Assembly: GCF_003073045.1 (NCBI RefSeq)
Contig: NC_037596.1
Location: 14,511,012-14,575,011, forward strand
Direction: 5' to 3'
Length of the DNA stretch: 64,000 nucleotides
DNA from: Pomacea canaliculata
Lineage: Eukaryota; Mollusca; Gastropoda; Architaenioglossa; Ampullariidae
A model generated the notes under the pieces. That model was not told the origin of the DNA and made no database searches. It saw only the letters and a list, made by a program, of their open reading frames with translations. A program made the position numbers and the translations under genes. Below, one piece after another: positions 35,825 to 48,475 of this stretch; position 1 is the first letter of the stretch; each line of letters opens with the position of its first letter.

Positions 35825-36744
35825 GGAGGGGAAAAAACCCAATAATACGATCACCATCAGAACCTACCAGGCAGAAGTACCGAATAAATAAATTAACGAC
35901 TTAAAATAGATGAATTATTTTCTAGTAATGAATACTAAGAGCTAATTAGATATTATGAAATAACACGTTATTAAATACCATGCTATATATTATATATACA
36001 GATAAATAAAGACAATGAGGGCTGGGGTGGGGGAAGGTGCGCTAGTGCGAGGGAAAGAGAGCAAACCATCTACCCATAAAAAAACGAAAATAATAAACAA
36101 TCAACTATAAATTGTACCAGGAAAAAGTAACAAATAAATAACGAATTAAAGCAGAGTTCATATCTTCTAGTAAAGGATACTAGGAGCGTAGATACATGTT
36201 ATTAAACAACACGTACAGCACAAATATCTGAGAACAAGGTTGAGCTTGATTAAAAAAAAACAAAAAAAAAAAAAACAAATCCATGTTGACATCCTTGCTT
36301 TTTAAGTATCTATATGTTGAAAAATGTAAAAATGTTGCTTCCCTTCCTGCCAATGACAATTTATAGGATGTGTTAGGATAGGTTTTTTTTATTTACTTTG
36401 AAAACCAGTCAAAATGTAGAACCTCTAGATAGTTGTGTGGAACAAAGTATTCCAAAAATTAGTATTTTAAACGTTTCACCGTGTTTCTACAGCTAGGTTC
36501 TTGCTAAAAAAAAAACCCCACTTTTATCAAGATAATTATCTTCTCCAAGCATGATTAAGGGGAACAGACCAAATCCCTCAGTTGCATTCAATCAACCAGA
36601 CACAAGCGACAACTACTAAACGAAATTTCAAACAAAAAACAAGTTCTCGTAGCTTAATCCTCCATCACATCCCATCCCCACTCCAACCTACATTCCACTT
36701 CAAAATAATTCTAGAAATACAAAGTGGTGTGTAACTGCCTTACC

Positions 36745-36840
36745 TGGCATCAGTGGCGAGGTCAAACAGCAAGTACACCTTGGAGGAGTATTTCGGGGTC
36801 GGAGGCTGCTGTACACCAGGCGGAGGATGGTACCAACTGG
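36745..36840 (-). pseudogene. Arylsulfatase exon 3 fragment with a new splice donor
   Basis: After an acceptor (GTCATAG) at 36841-36842 the minus strand encodes ASWYHPPPGVQQPPTP and VYLLFDLATDA. It then meets an AG|GTAAGG donor instead of the normal DPTET continuation. It pairs with the damaged exon 2 at 37033-37200. Confidence 0.7.
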
Positions 36841-37032
36841 CTATGACACGCGAGATATATACATGTATCAGATCAAGAACATCATGATGATTGATGATGA
36901 CAGACGGTGGTAATGATATGGATGTGTTCCATGTTCCTTGGGGGCGAGGAAGGGAATGGCAGAGTTTGAGAAACATCTTCGAATCATTCGGTTATATATT
37001 TTTTGTAGCTTTTTTGTATAACGCATACATAC

Positions 37033-37200
37033 AGAGGTCTGTTGCTCCTGGCTTGTTCCACGTCACCTTGTAATTTTTGTAACTGATTGCAAAACGATTT
37101 GTGATGTCGCTGAGGTCATAGACAAACTTTTACCTCGGGCTCTCACTATTTTTTGAGATGCTGTCCCAAAAGTTAATTTCATCTATACCCTCAATGTTTG
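37033..37200 (-). pseudogene. Arylsulfatase exon 2 pseudo-exon with a nonsense codon
   Basis: Minus strand encodes IEGIDEINFWDSISKNSESP, then a TAA at 37132-37130, then FVYDLSDITNRFAISYKNYK and VTWNKPGATDL. Apart from the stop the alignment to exon 2 of the intact gene is continuous. Together with 36745-36840 this is the remnant of another minus-strand arylsulfatase gene whose first coding exon is missing. Confidence 0.8.
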
Positions 37201-38997
37201 TTGTGATGCAGACTAAGTTAATATCAGATGAAAGATTTTTAAAAAACCTGATCTTATGATTTAAAAATACAACCGAACCATGAAAGTATTCTCGACACTT
37301 TATGAACGACTGTCTAAGATAATGTTCATTTTTTTAGGATAAATGTTTGCTAGATTGTTTTCAAGATTTGTCTGTTACCATTTTTAACACATTTTCTTGT
37401 AAGATTACAGACTAATTACATTTTGCATTTGGATGTAATGAAATTATTTATACGAGTTAAAGTTAAATCTACCGAGATGTTAAACAGTTGGTTTCAATAA
37501 TTTGTTAGCATCATCATTTACGATGCTTTCTGGGGAAAGTTCGTTGGGTGCACATTAAAGATTTTCGAATGCTGCTGACAAGGGAAAGGGACTGAATTTC
37601 TCTTGTTTCTTCATGCTTCATTTCTCATACCATACACGCCATTCACCACACCCCAGCTGTGACGTATGTTTCCTCTGTTGAAGTTACACGCTTCAGTAGC
37701 CGTGGTTAATCAAACGTGTGACAGACGTTAGTCACATGGTATGGGTATACGGACGGACGGACGGACCTACCGACTGACCGACACGTTGTTTTCTTCGTTT
37801 GTGGAAGTGAGAAAATATACTTGGATATTGGTGACATTATAAGTACAGGCAACTATTTCAATATAGATCACCCAACTTGATGTGAGTGTACAGCTGATTA
37901 CAGCTCTGAACACTTTTCTATACGCGAGGAAGCCATCACCATGCTCGTGAATGCCATGCCCAACACCATACCAGAGTTTCTGGACCTCGTGCGTTGCTGT
38001 CTGGTCATGTGACCCGCAATGTCCTCCCTGAACCATTTTAATTCATGGGTAGGTTGTCTGACAATGTGTGGATGTATCAGTGCATGACGTATTACACACA
38101 CACAACACACAACCCTGACCCTGATGACGATGAGGATGAAGAGACTTGTTGGTGAATCGAGTCGAAGAGGCAGAAATTCAAAGTCACTGAAAGAGTTATA
38201 TAGAGAAGATGGCGGACGAAGATTGATGTTTGTTCACCCGCTAACTTGGACATTAGAGAGCAACTGCGGTTATTATTATATATGACGTCTTTTTCTGCTT
38301 CAAGTGACGTGGAACAGATGACGCACACAAGACGTCGGACACAAGACATCACTATACAGGAAACAAGACGACACCCACCACAACTCATGACATCAAAATT
38401 TATAAATAGATGTCATACTCGTACGTCATCAGGAGAACAACACAGAAAGCTGACGGACAGTATGGGTTGTGAACCCTGACAGACTTGCTCACCACACCCA
38501 GTGCAGATATATGGCACATGTGTGAAGCAGATGTTGAGGGTACTATTTCAATAGAAGAACGATATCCTACAGGTGTGACGTGGTGTTTAGAGCTTTTGTT
38601 GTTTGTTTTCTAGAGTTAATGTAAGCACGAAAACAAATCTTTCAAGTGCGCAGTTCTTTTCCATGAACATTGCCCATACTATAACTGTCATGACGAGTCA
38701 CTTGTCTGACCAAACTGTGAATCAGTCGTCACTGATGTATAACAAAATCTATTGTACATCCTCTATGAAGCGCACTATGAGAAGTAATTTATCTCATAAA
38801 TAAATATATTAAGCCCAATATTAATCGAAAGTTTGAGTTTCTTGGACGTGGGGTGGCCTGCCACGCAGATGACAGCTAATCACATCTCATAACTGTTGTT
38901 CCTGTCTTTTACGAAGAAACTTTTTAAAAGATATTGGGCTTTGAGATATTGGGCTTTATCAATTCTCACTCTTTCTTATTACTACTGAGGGTAGTAC

Positions 38998-39080
<83 letters not shown>
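38998..39080. repeat. (TAG)n microsatellite
   Basis: Long perfect TAG run; the duplicate copy near 50736-50764 is short and interrupted. Confidence 0.95.
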
Positions 39081-40982
39081 AACATTCGCACATATAAAAC
39101 AAATTAATGAGAACTACGAGGGTCTTATGCAGCACCGCACCTCAAATGCAGACTGAAACAGAGTCCAGTCCCTCCAAGGATCACGTGACACCAGTGAGCC
39201 ATCCATCCATCATCCATGTTAGTTTCTGGGTTGTTTGGAGGAAATTACTGATACGGAAAGAAAAGAGGCAGGAAATCCTTCATTGTGATTTTGCTTTCAT
39301 AAAACTTCTGTGACCATCAAACATTGTCCCAATATCCTGGTACGATGAGGAAAACAAAAACAAGTAACAGATTGCTTTTCACAGGTGCTGTTGTTTTTTC
39401 CAGTCTTGTTTATTAGTAACATCTACGCAGCAGCCACTCGGTGTACACCAAGCAATTTCTTGGTTCCTGATCCTGAACTCTGCCTGCAGTCTGAATAGAA
39501 CCTACTACGAGCTACGTGGACATGTTTGCTTCTGTTTATTGTTTTTTTTCCATTCTGGTCATGATTAGATTTACTCGTTGTAGATATTTTCCCGTAACGT
39601 TTTCTCTCGTAAACAATCTTGTCAATACTTTTATTACAAGAGAGAGAGAGTGTGGAGGGGAACCAAAAGATTGATCGAGCAGCAGATGGGTTACGGTAAA
39701 TAAAACACAGGGTTAATAGGTCAATCTAGCAGAATAAGGTGAGTCTATAGCCACCTATGTAGTACATTATTCATGAGAATGCGCAACTGATGAACTTCTG
39801 TGACAGGACCAGAAGATGACGTGTCCACGTGACAAGAGAGGGCGGGTCGTGAGAAAAGTATTTATTCAGAACTCACTGCCATCTCCTGTAGGACTCAAGA
39901 CCTTCTTACAGACAATCAAGAGGTAAGTATTATTGTATATGGGGCATCCTGCTGCTGTCTTGGGCTCAATGGTCATAGAAGTTCATTCTTCCTTTATATG
40001 AAGAATTTGATTCTGAAAAACTGTAAATCATTATCCTCTACAAACTGAACTCAATCATGACATTTTGCTGATACGTGAAATATGATTGTGTGCAAACATC
40101 AGTTTTTGTTTTTGTTGTTGTTGTTTGTTTGTTTGTTTGTTTGTTTGTTTGTTTATTTGTTTGTTTTGGAGTCGAACCGACAAACAGTGGAAACTGTACG
40201 GGCTTGTAATTATAACCCTCGGTAATTTACTTATGGGTAAAACCTACCGTAACATGTGCAGAAAATTCTCTGTAAAGTGAACCTAAAAACCTAACCAATC
40301 TTGTGATGCATCCGTTTATATGCGAAAGCAGCTGATTAACCTGACAAGCGACAAAACTTTCACTTACCTAGCTAGCCTGCACTGCTGGAATTCCAGTAAA
40401 AGATGTCATTTCTCTGATATATTTGGTCAAACGGTTGAAGCAAGAAATCTACAACTCAAATAATAATTTTAAAATAGAAAATTAGCAATCAGTTGCATGT
40501 CATAGTTATTTATTCTAAACAAATGATGTTCTCGAACATTGTACGCTTAATTTCTGTTTGTTAAGAATCATTCTCATCAAAGAAGAAAAGCGAAGGGTTC
40601 GATGTTAAATGGCTCATTCCGTTTTGTATTTTAGGCTTATTATCAGTTGAAGTACAACGATCATGTCAACATTATTCGCCAAGTGGACTTTATGGTTTAG
40701 TGAAATTGAACAATGTTTTCGATAAATTGTCGATAGGTAAACCATTTTAATTCGGTCTTCACAATACCGTAGAGGCTACCATATGCTAGGCGAAAATTCT
40801 TTTTGTCATAAGGACGACTCCACTGCGACCCTGTCCTGACCCCGAGTGTGTACAACGTGTGTCTGTAATGTACTGTGTGTATGAGTGAGTGAATGTTGTA
40901 GAAGTGTGTGTGTCTGTTATATGCTATTATGGATGCACAGCTGTTAATGATTTAGTCCATGTACGATTTATGAAAAGCGTTC

Positions 40983-41198
<216 letters not shown>

Positions 41199-42011
41199 CG
41201 TGGCAACAGTGGAGAAAGCAATGGCTCCGTAGGTATTTAGCTGTTTGTAAAATGTGACAAAGACTTCTAGTGGTATATCAAACATTTGTGAACTTTGTTA
41301 TAATAACAGGTATCTGAAGAAATAACCGGATATTTTGTAATTTGGCACAAAAGCGTGAATATAGTCGCAAACCAAGCCGCAGCTGAGTACCCTGTCATTT
41401 TATAATCCTAGGTATATTATTAAATGTTTATCTTGAAAAACTCTTATCCTAAAGGTCTCGTTATGATTAGCAAGCATATGATTGACAAAAATATTTTCCT
41501 AAAATCGTTTGTCGCTAAAAAAAAAAAAGCTTGCAGACCATCTCCCTCAGTTCTTGCACCGAAACAAACAAAAAAAAGCTTAGTTTGACAAAAGAAAGAA
41601 TCGAGGCTTAATATTGGAACAACAAAACAATAGGTTTATCATTACCAGTCACTACGCAAACAAATAAATAAGTCAATCAGTACTTATAGCAATAATTGTA
41701 CTGATCCAAGTTCTAGCTAATTTTTTTTTCTGATCGACGATATGTAACAAAACTCGGCATTTTACTCAAATGTTGGCTTATCCCTAGGGTGACCCTGAGC
41801 TTACTCTTCAATATTAATAAACTAAATATTGTTAGTGTACATGTGGGCATGAGCGTACACGCTTGGCTAAAGGGTTTCGGGTTTTTATATCATTGAAGTC
41901 GTTCTGAATTTTTGTACAATGAATAAGACGATACAGGTTTACTAGTTCAGACGACTTCTCCATCGGATACGTTGTAAAACTTGACTCATGTCTCTCTTTG
42001 CTCTGCTTGGC

Positions 42012-42018
42012 TATAAAA
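42012..42018 (+). promoter_or_regulatory. TATA box of arylsulfatase gene A
   Basis: TATAAAA in the context GGCTATAAAATGACTG. A CA-type start about 30 bp later would give a non-coding exon (ATCTCTACTCACATG...) that is spliced to the acceptor CCCTTGCAG near 42592-42600 upstream of the ATG. Confidence 0.55.
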
Positions 42019-42642
42019 TGACTGCCCTCCAGCCATCTCTACTCACATGTTCACCAGTTCGAGTTACAGCCAGAAAGTTATAACTGTTTGGAAAAGTGTG
42101 TGTACATGGTTAATCTCCTGTTTGAACATGCCTTTAAGTTTTCTTCTTGTTGATTCATTCCGAGACAAAAGCAGTCTGCGAACAGAAAAAGAATATTTTG
42201 TGTACCAGATGCTTTGAATTTTTTATTTCACCTTTTTATTATTACATGTATCAAAACCTAACATGCATCATCCGCAATATGGAAAATACAAAGTTTTTGC
42301 TTGAAGTATGAAAGATTGTTGGCGAAAAACAATATTTATTGCCAAAACTGAGAGAACATCATACGAAAGAACAATTCCTTTCCATATTTTATTCGTTTGA
42401 TGGTCGCAGAATGGATTATTTAAAATGTCTTCCAGGATTTGTCTTCTCTTCTACCCTTTCGCCCATTCAACCCTTTTCTCCACCCTTTGCCTTTTTTCTA
42501 GTCTTTCCTAACTGACATGCGTACAGAAGGGAGGATATAGATATGTAAGACAATCCAGCAGAGATTCAGTGTTTGTGTGTTATTGTAAATAATCCCTTGC
42601 AGGTAAACCTGGTATTTTAATCAGTCAAAGACTTCCAGAGTC

Positions 42643-45600
42643 ATGTTCCAAACACCGAAGCTGTGGCTGTGGATAGCAGTCTTATCCTGTCACCTCATCC
42701 ACCGGGTTGCGTCAAGGACTCAGCCTCATGTGATCATGATCATGATTGATGATCAGGGTTACAACGAGCGCAGCTCACGCAACCCCGAGTTTCGGACACC
42801 CGTCATGGACAGACTGGAATCCCAGAGCGTGCGTCTGACCCGGATGTACATGCAGCCATCTTGCAGCATGTCACGGGCGGCCTGGATGACCGGACGCTAC
42901 CCTCACACGATGGGCATCGAGCAGCCCTTTCAAGGGTATGATAACAGGTACAGGAGGTCATTGTCGTATTCTCTTGCTACCAAACTATGTGTCAAACACA
43001 GTAGGAATGACAGTACCACTCTCACACCAGAAAGTTTTTCAATCTTAGTCTGTACTAGAGACTGGTAAACCTATTTATGACAGCTTTACCCGGACGTCGT
43101 ATTCACTTTAGAAAATTTAAAAACAAATCATATAAATATACATTTGGGAACACGTGAGCAAAGAGCAGATATATTTTTGTGAAGATGATGTTTATGTGCA
43201 ATAGGTCTATACCTGTGGATATCAAGCTACTTCCACAGTACCTTAAGGATGCGGGGTACCTGACATATATGATTGGCAAGTGGCATTCAGGTATGTGTAG
43301 CTGGAGCATGGCGCCAACCAGACGAGGTTTTGATGCTTTCTCGGGCTGTCTCTTTGGCAACGGCGATCATTTCTTCCAATTTAAGGGTAATCCGTACGAT
43401 TTTTGGTAAGTAAATAACTTTTCTCTCTCCCCTTTTCTCTCTCTCTGGAAAAAGATAGCAGAAAGATACAACGGCACTGAATCCAGTTCTTTTCATCAGA
43501 TTATTTAAGCTTTCCCTGACTAGCTCTAGCACACCTACTTTTTCTGCTGCGCAGATGTAGAGTTTAAAAGGTGGGTTTTAACCGCTAGCCCGAACATAGT
43601 ACTCATTACCAGCACCTATTATGCTGTGAAATAGGCGAAATACTATTCCTCAGTGTCAGAGTAAGATATTTGGTGCCTATCTCTGTAAACTTTACCTTGT
43701 AAACTCTACTATTGCGTTGGATTGGCATACCGGCGTTACGAAGTGGAAGTCAAATGTGCGAAGTGTAAGAATAATTAACAACAACTGATTACGAGCAGAC
43801 TTTTCTATTAGATTCAATATTATATTAGTTACACGCGTTATTATCATAAGATGCATGGTTTTGTCTGTTATTTATAATATATAAATAGATAAATATATAT
43901 ATAAATCTTTGGACGTCACACAGGACGAACGAAACATTGGATCGTTCAGTGAGTGGACAATACGACACCGAGGTTCTAACACAACGAACTATCGACGTCA
44001 TCAAGGAACACAGGACGAGCAGGACGACTCAACCTTTTTTTATTAACCTGGCCTACAAGGCCATACACGTCCCCATAACGGTAGTTCTTGGATATTATTA
44101 ATATTATTAAACTTAATCTGGCTACCATAAGATTTATTTTCTTCTTTAGTTTGGCCAGAGTGGCTTTGTATAGTTCTATATGGTCCACACATGATACCAT
44201 TGTTTTGGTCTACTAAGCTGAATTTGAAATGAAAAAAATATTTAATAGCAGGCAGTGTAGTTGTTTATCGTTTGATCATCAATCTCTGCACTTAATGAAC
44301 TTTTCTCTCGTGTCGAAAGGGTCGACGAAATGTCTTTAAGCTCTTGTGCTTAACTTTTGAAGAAAATTGAAAACAGCAAGCAAAACAAATAATAACAGTC
44401 TAGGAGACTGTAAAATGATTGTAGCAAACTAAGTTAAAACCTGAAACTACATCACCAATTTAACCAGTCTGTCAATGAACCCGAACCAGTCTGTCAATGT
44501 GACTTTTAAGAACCGTACACTGCCTCAGTCTGGTCCAGGAATAAGCAAAGTTCTTGTTCGCACTTAAAAAAATTCGTACATGTACTTACAAATTATGTGA
44601 AGTACCATTTGTGTATACTGTTTTCTTCTAAACAACCTGACTGTTTAACATCTCGGTAGATTAAACTAAAAATCATATAAATAATTTTATTATATAAATA
44701 CAAAATGTAGCGTCTTTGGTTTTCAGGAAATTTAAACTAATAAGAAAGAAGTGTCAACGCCTGATCACTTTAATGATAAAGTTAATGGTAACATACATGG
44801 ATTGAAGACATTCCTCAAGCACACCTTGCTAACTGTACTTAGACACTTCTGTACAGGTGCCGGAGTACTACAGCAAGAGATGTTCCCACATCAACGACAC
44901 CCTGCTCAGAGATCGCTGTGGCACCATGGCTGGGGTGGACGATGGCATCAAGAACATCACCGACACCTTGGAACAACTTGGCTACATGACAAGCCACTGC
45001 TGTTGATGGTGACGAGCGACAACGGCGGCGACTCACCTATGGGTGCGAGTTTCATTCGGGGTGGATATTCAGGGTGGATATTCAGTGTGTGCATGTGTGC
45101 GCGTTTGTCTGTAACGCTCTTTGTGTGCCTAGTTATATATACATATATCATAGACATATATACGTGTCTAAGTGTGCATGTATTTTATTTTTGAACAGAG
45201 CAAGCAACTGGCCGCTGAGAGGAAAGAAATCCACGGTTTTTGAGGGAGGCACCTTGGTCCCGGCCTTCATGTACAGCAGAGTTCTGTTCCCTGATGCTCC
45301 GCGGGATTACAACGGTCTGCTTCACGTCACAGACTTACCTGTCACCATCATCAACCTGGCAAACAACTCAACCACACCAGTGGTCATCCCCAACGTAGAT
45401 GGCAAAAATCAATGGCTAGCAATAAAGTTAGTTCTACACTGTTCATAGCTTTATACACCGCACAATACGTGCAGCCATCATGTACACATTACAATTATCA
45501 TCTTAGTATCATACGTCGACAATATATAATAAGTACATCTCCGTTTCAAGTGTCCATAAAGGGTAAGAATAGTAAAACTAAAATACCCATACAAATAATT

Positions 45601-46091
45601 GTATAAACACTACAAATATTGTCCAATACATTATTTATATATATAATCCCATTAATCTTGTGATAATTTGACTGAAAATTTAAATATTTTTGTCACTTAG
45701 GCAGAACGGGTCGAGCAAAAGGGACAAGATGGTGTATCAGATGTGGCTGGATGTAGGAGCTGTAAGAGTTGGCCAGTTCAAGCTCGTCTACCATAAAAGA
45801 GGTCCGTGTTCCGGGTGGCAAAATCCTCTTTCAGGCGTTAACACAACTCTCCCCGAAAACGTGGACGATTGCAAAGGGTATATGCTGTTCGACTTGAACA
45901 ACGACCCTTACGAAATAAACGATTTGTCTAAAGACCCGCAATACACCCAGCAAATGAGCATCGTGATGAATTATTTTAACAAGGAGAAGGCGAGAAGAAT
46001 ACCTGCTCAGATCTCAGGTATGGATCCCAACATGCCTGGTGCTGGTGCAGACTGGACACCCGGGTGGTGTGATGCAGCCAATTCAGCCTAA
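42643..46091 (+). pseudogene. Arylsulfatase B-like gene A, 6 coding exons, two 1-bp deletions in exon 4
   Basis: Exons 42643-42947, 43205-43405, 43924-44080, 44857-45042, 45199-45426 and 45701-46091 join in phase except in exon 4. A signal peptide (LWLWIAVLSCHLI) is followed by MIMIDDQGYN (metal Asp pair). The active-site block reads PSCSMSRAAWMTGRYP, with Met where the sulfatase signature C-x-P-S-R has Pro. GKWHSG, AYKAIHVPI, TSDNGG and NWPLRGKKSTVFEGG are present. The last exon is fully open, with MLFDLNNDPYEINDL and DWTPGWCDAANSA. Compared with gene B, a G is missing after 44988 and a C near 45036, so exon 4 reads into a stop. Either the copy is a young pseudogene or these are sequencing errors. 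An undamaged copy would be about 489 residues. Confidence 0.85.
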
Positions 46092-47559
46092 CAATGTTAC
46101 TGACCTGACACCCAGGAAGAGTTATTACAATTGTCAATGTACCCATCATTGTCTAGGCCATGAAACGAGCGATTACAAAATGCTCACTGAAGATAAATTA
46201 CGATGAATCTGATGTTATATTGAATTACTTGTGAAAGTAAACAAACATCTTCGCATCTATCGATTTTCCCTTTGATTTTTCAACTTGTATCTTGTGAATG
46301 TGAGGTATCCTCTCTTGCAGTCACAGCGCATGTCTGTCTTGAAAGTATGCTCGAACTAAGCGTTTGTCTGTTTGTACAAGTGTTTACGTAGATGTTTCGA
46401 ATTAACAGTTTTGTATTCTCCTAATGTCCTAAGAAGGTGTGCGAGTGAAAGAGAGCAAACCCACTACCCATGAGAAACGAAAATAAATAATCAACTTTGA
46501 ATTCTACCATGAAAAAGTATTGAGAATTAACAAATAAATAACGAATTAAAGCAGAGTGCATATTTTCTAGTGAAGGATACTAGGAGCATAGTTACATGTT
46601 ATTAAACAACGCGTCAGAAGGTTCTTGTCTTTTGCAAAACACAAATATCTGACAACAAGGTTGATCTTGATAAAAAAAAACACCCTCAATGTTGACATCT
46701 TTGCTGTTTAAGTATCTTTATGTTGAAAAATGTACTTTTCCTTCTCTTCTTGCCAATGACAATTTGTAGGATGTGTCAGGATTGTTTCTCTTATTTATTT
46801 TGAAAATCAGTCAAAATGTAGTACCTCTAGATGGTTGGGACAAAGAATTCCAAAAACTCTTGAGGCCTAACAATTGAGACACTCCTGATGATTTTTCTGG
46901 GAGCTCCTCTTTCGTAGAATATTGTGTTAACAAAACTTCAAAAGAACATTGCTTGTGACCCTAAGTATTTTCGAGTGGTCCAATGTTCATATAAATCAGT
47001 GTCCCGAGATGAGATCTGAACCAATTATTACATTAATTACACTTTGCATTTGAATATAATGAAATTATTTATACGAGTTGCAGTTAAATCTACCGAGAAG
47101 TTAAAGAAGTTCAGGTGGTTTCCAAAAAATAATATTCACAAATTGCACTTCCCATAATTTGTTAGCAGGTCATTTACGAATTTTAGTGAAGTTCGAACAA
47201 GAACTTTGGTTTTTCTGACTTAGCCTGTGTAAGGTTCTTAAAAATCAGACATTTACAGACTGGTTTGGGTTAAATCAGTGATGTTTCAGGTTTTTACTTT
47301 GCTCTAACGAACGCAACAACGGCTTTCTCAACGTTGGACATTAATTTCTGCTAACTGTTTTTTGTCATTTAGCGATAAAAGAGATGTTAGCCTTGGTGTC
47401 AATGCCCTCAAGTTATTCAGACCTTGAGTGGACAAACATGCGGAGTTGTTTAATGTGACTTTTTAATAATGATTTTATTAATCTACTAATATTTTATTAA
47501 TATCATTATTCTCACATTTACTGCTTTAGAAAAATTTTGTTTTCTCCTAACACTCTAAG

Positions 47560-47740
47560 ATGCTGTTTTAATGCAGGTTAAGGGAAGTAACCTCCTTACA
47601 GTTACAGATGTTCATTCACAGTAGGTTCCCTTGAGAAATCAAACGTCGATATAAGGAGGAAACCCCCCCCCCCCAAAAAAAAAATAAATAAATAAATAAA
47701 AAACGATTATCATCAGAACCTACCGGGTGGAAGTACCGAG
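47560..47740. repeat. Arylsulfatase 3'-flank repeat
   Basis: The AGGTTCCCTTGAGAAATCAA segment and the ATCAGAACCTACCGGGTGGA segment recur at 34430-34519, 35750-35880 and, inverted, 63000-63200. A C-run and A-run sit between them. Confidence 0.8.
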
Positions 47741-47789
47741 AAGTATCAAATAAATTAATGATTTAGAATAGATTAATTATTTTCTATTA

Positions 47790-48015
47790 TAAGGTGACCA
47801 GACGTTTCGGGGGCGAAAGCGGGACACGTGCCGATGATGGTGTCGTCACCGTCAAAAAACGCCGAAAAAAATTATTTTTAAAGACAACCGGGACATTTGA
47901 TGGACTTGTCAGAAAGCCAGAAAGCGGGACATTGGGCGTCCCGCCCGATATTCAGGCAGGACACGAGGTCAAAAGCGGGACTGTCCCGCCAAATGCGGGA
48001 CGTCTGGTCACCTTA
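47790..48015. mobile_element. 226-bp hAT-like MITE
   Basis: TAAGGTGACCAGACGT at the left end is inverted as ACGTCTGGTCACCTTA at the right end. The element is flanked by a perfect 7-bp direct repeat TCTATTA (47783-47789 and 48016-48022). Subterminal GCGGGAC/GTCCCGC motifs occur inside. The length and a 7-8 bp target duplication fit hAT-type non-autonomous elements; family assignment is inference. The frame across it is not a gene. Confidence 0.85.
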
Positions 48016-48094
48016 TCTATTAAGAAATACTAAAAGCTAATTAGATATTATGAAATGACACGTTATTAAATAGAAAGCTGTATTAATATGCTGG

Positions 48095-48475
48095 TAGTCC
48101 TTGACTTACGACGTTGATCCTTTCTTACGCGGCGTCTTAAACCGAATTTCGACGTAAGTCGGATCATACGTTCATACTGTACCATAATAACAGTACAGTA
48201 CTGCAAACACTTAGCCTATCCAAACACCTATCCTTACACAGTACCCTACATAATTATCAATAAACATAAGTACAGTAAAATATTGTGCAGTACAGTACGT
48301 TTAATAATGAAATACTGTACTGTAAGTGCTGTAACAATAAAAAACAGTGCACAGTACTGTAATAAACAAAGATAACAATTCCAAAGAGACAACAGACTTC
48401 CGCCGCACGTACAGTTCGACTTACGACGCTAAACCTCGTAAGTCGGAATGAGCGTCGTAACCACGAAACGACTTT
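48095..48475. mobile_element. Candidate MITE with subterminal hairpins
   Basis: GACTTACGACG near 48110 pairs with CGTAAGTCGGATC near 48150. At the other end CGACTTACGACGC pairs with CTCGTAAGTCGGAATG and GCGTCGTAA. The interior is rich in CAGTACAGTAC-like short palindromic motifs. It lies exactly in the spacer between duplication units A and B. Precise ends and target duplication not fixed. Confidence 0.5.

Noticed and set aside
47794..48033. 79-residue frame
   Set aside because: It lies almost entirely inside the 226-bp MITE and has no protein features.
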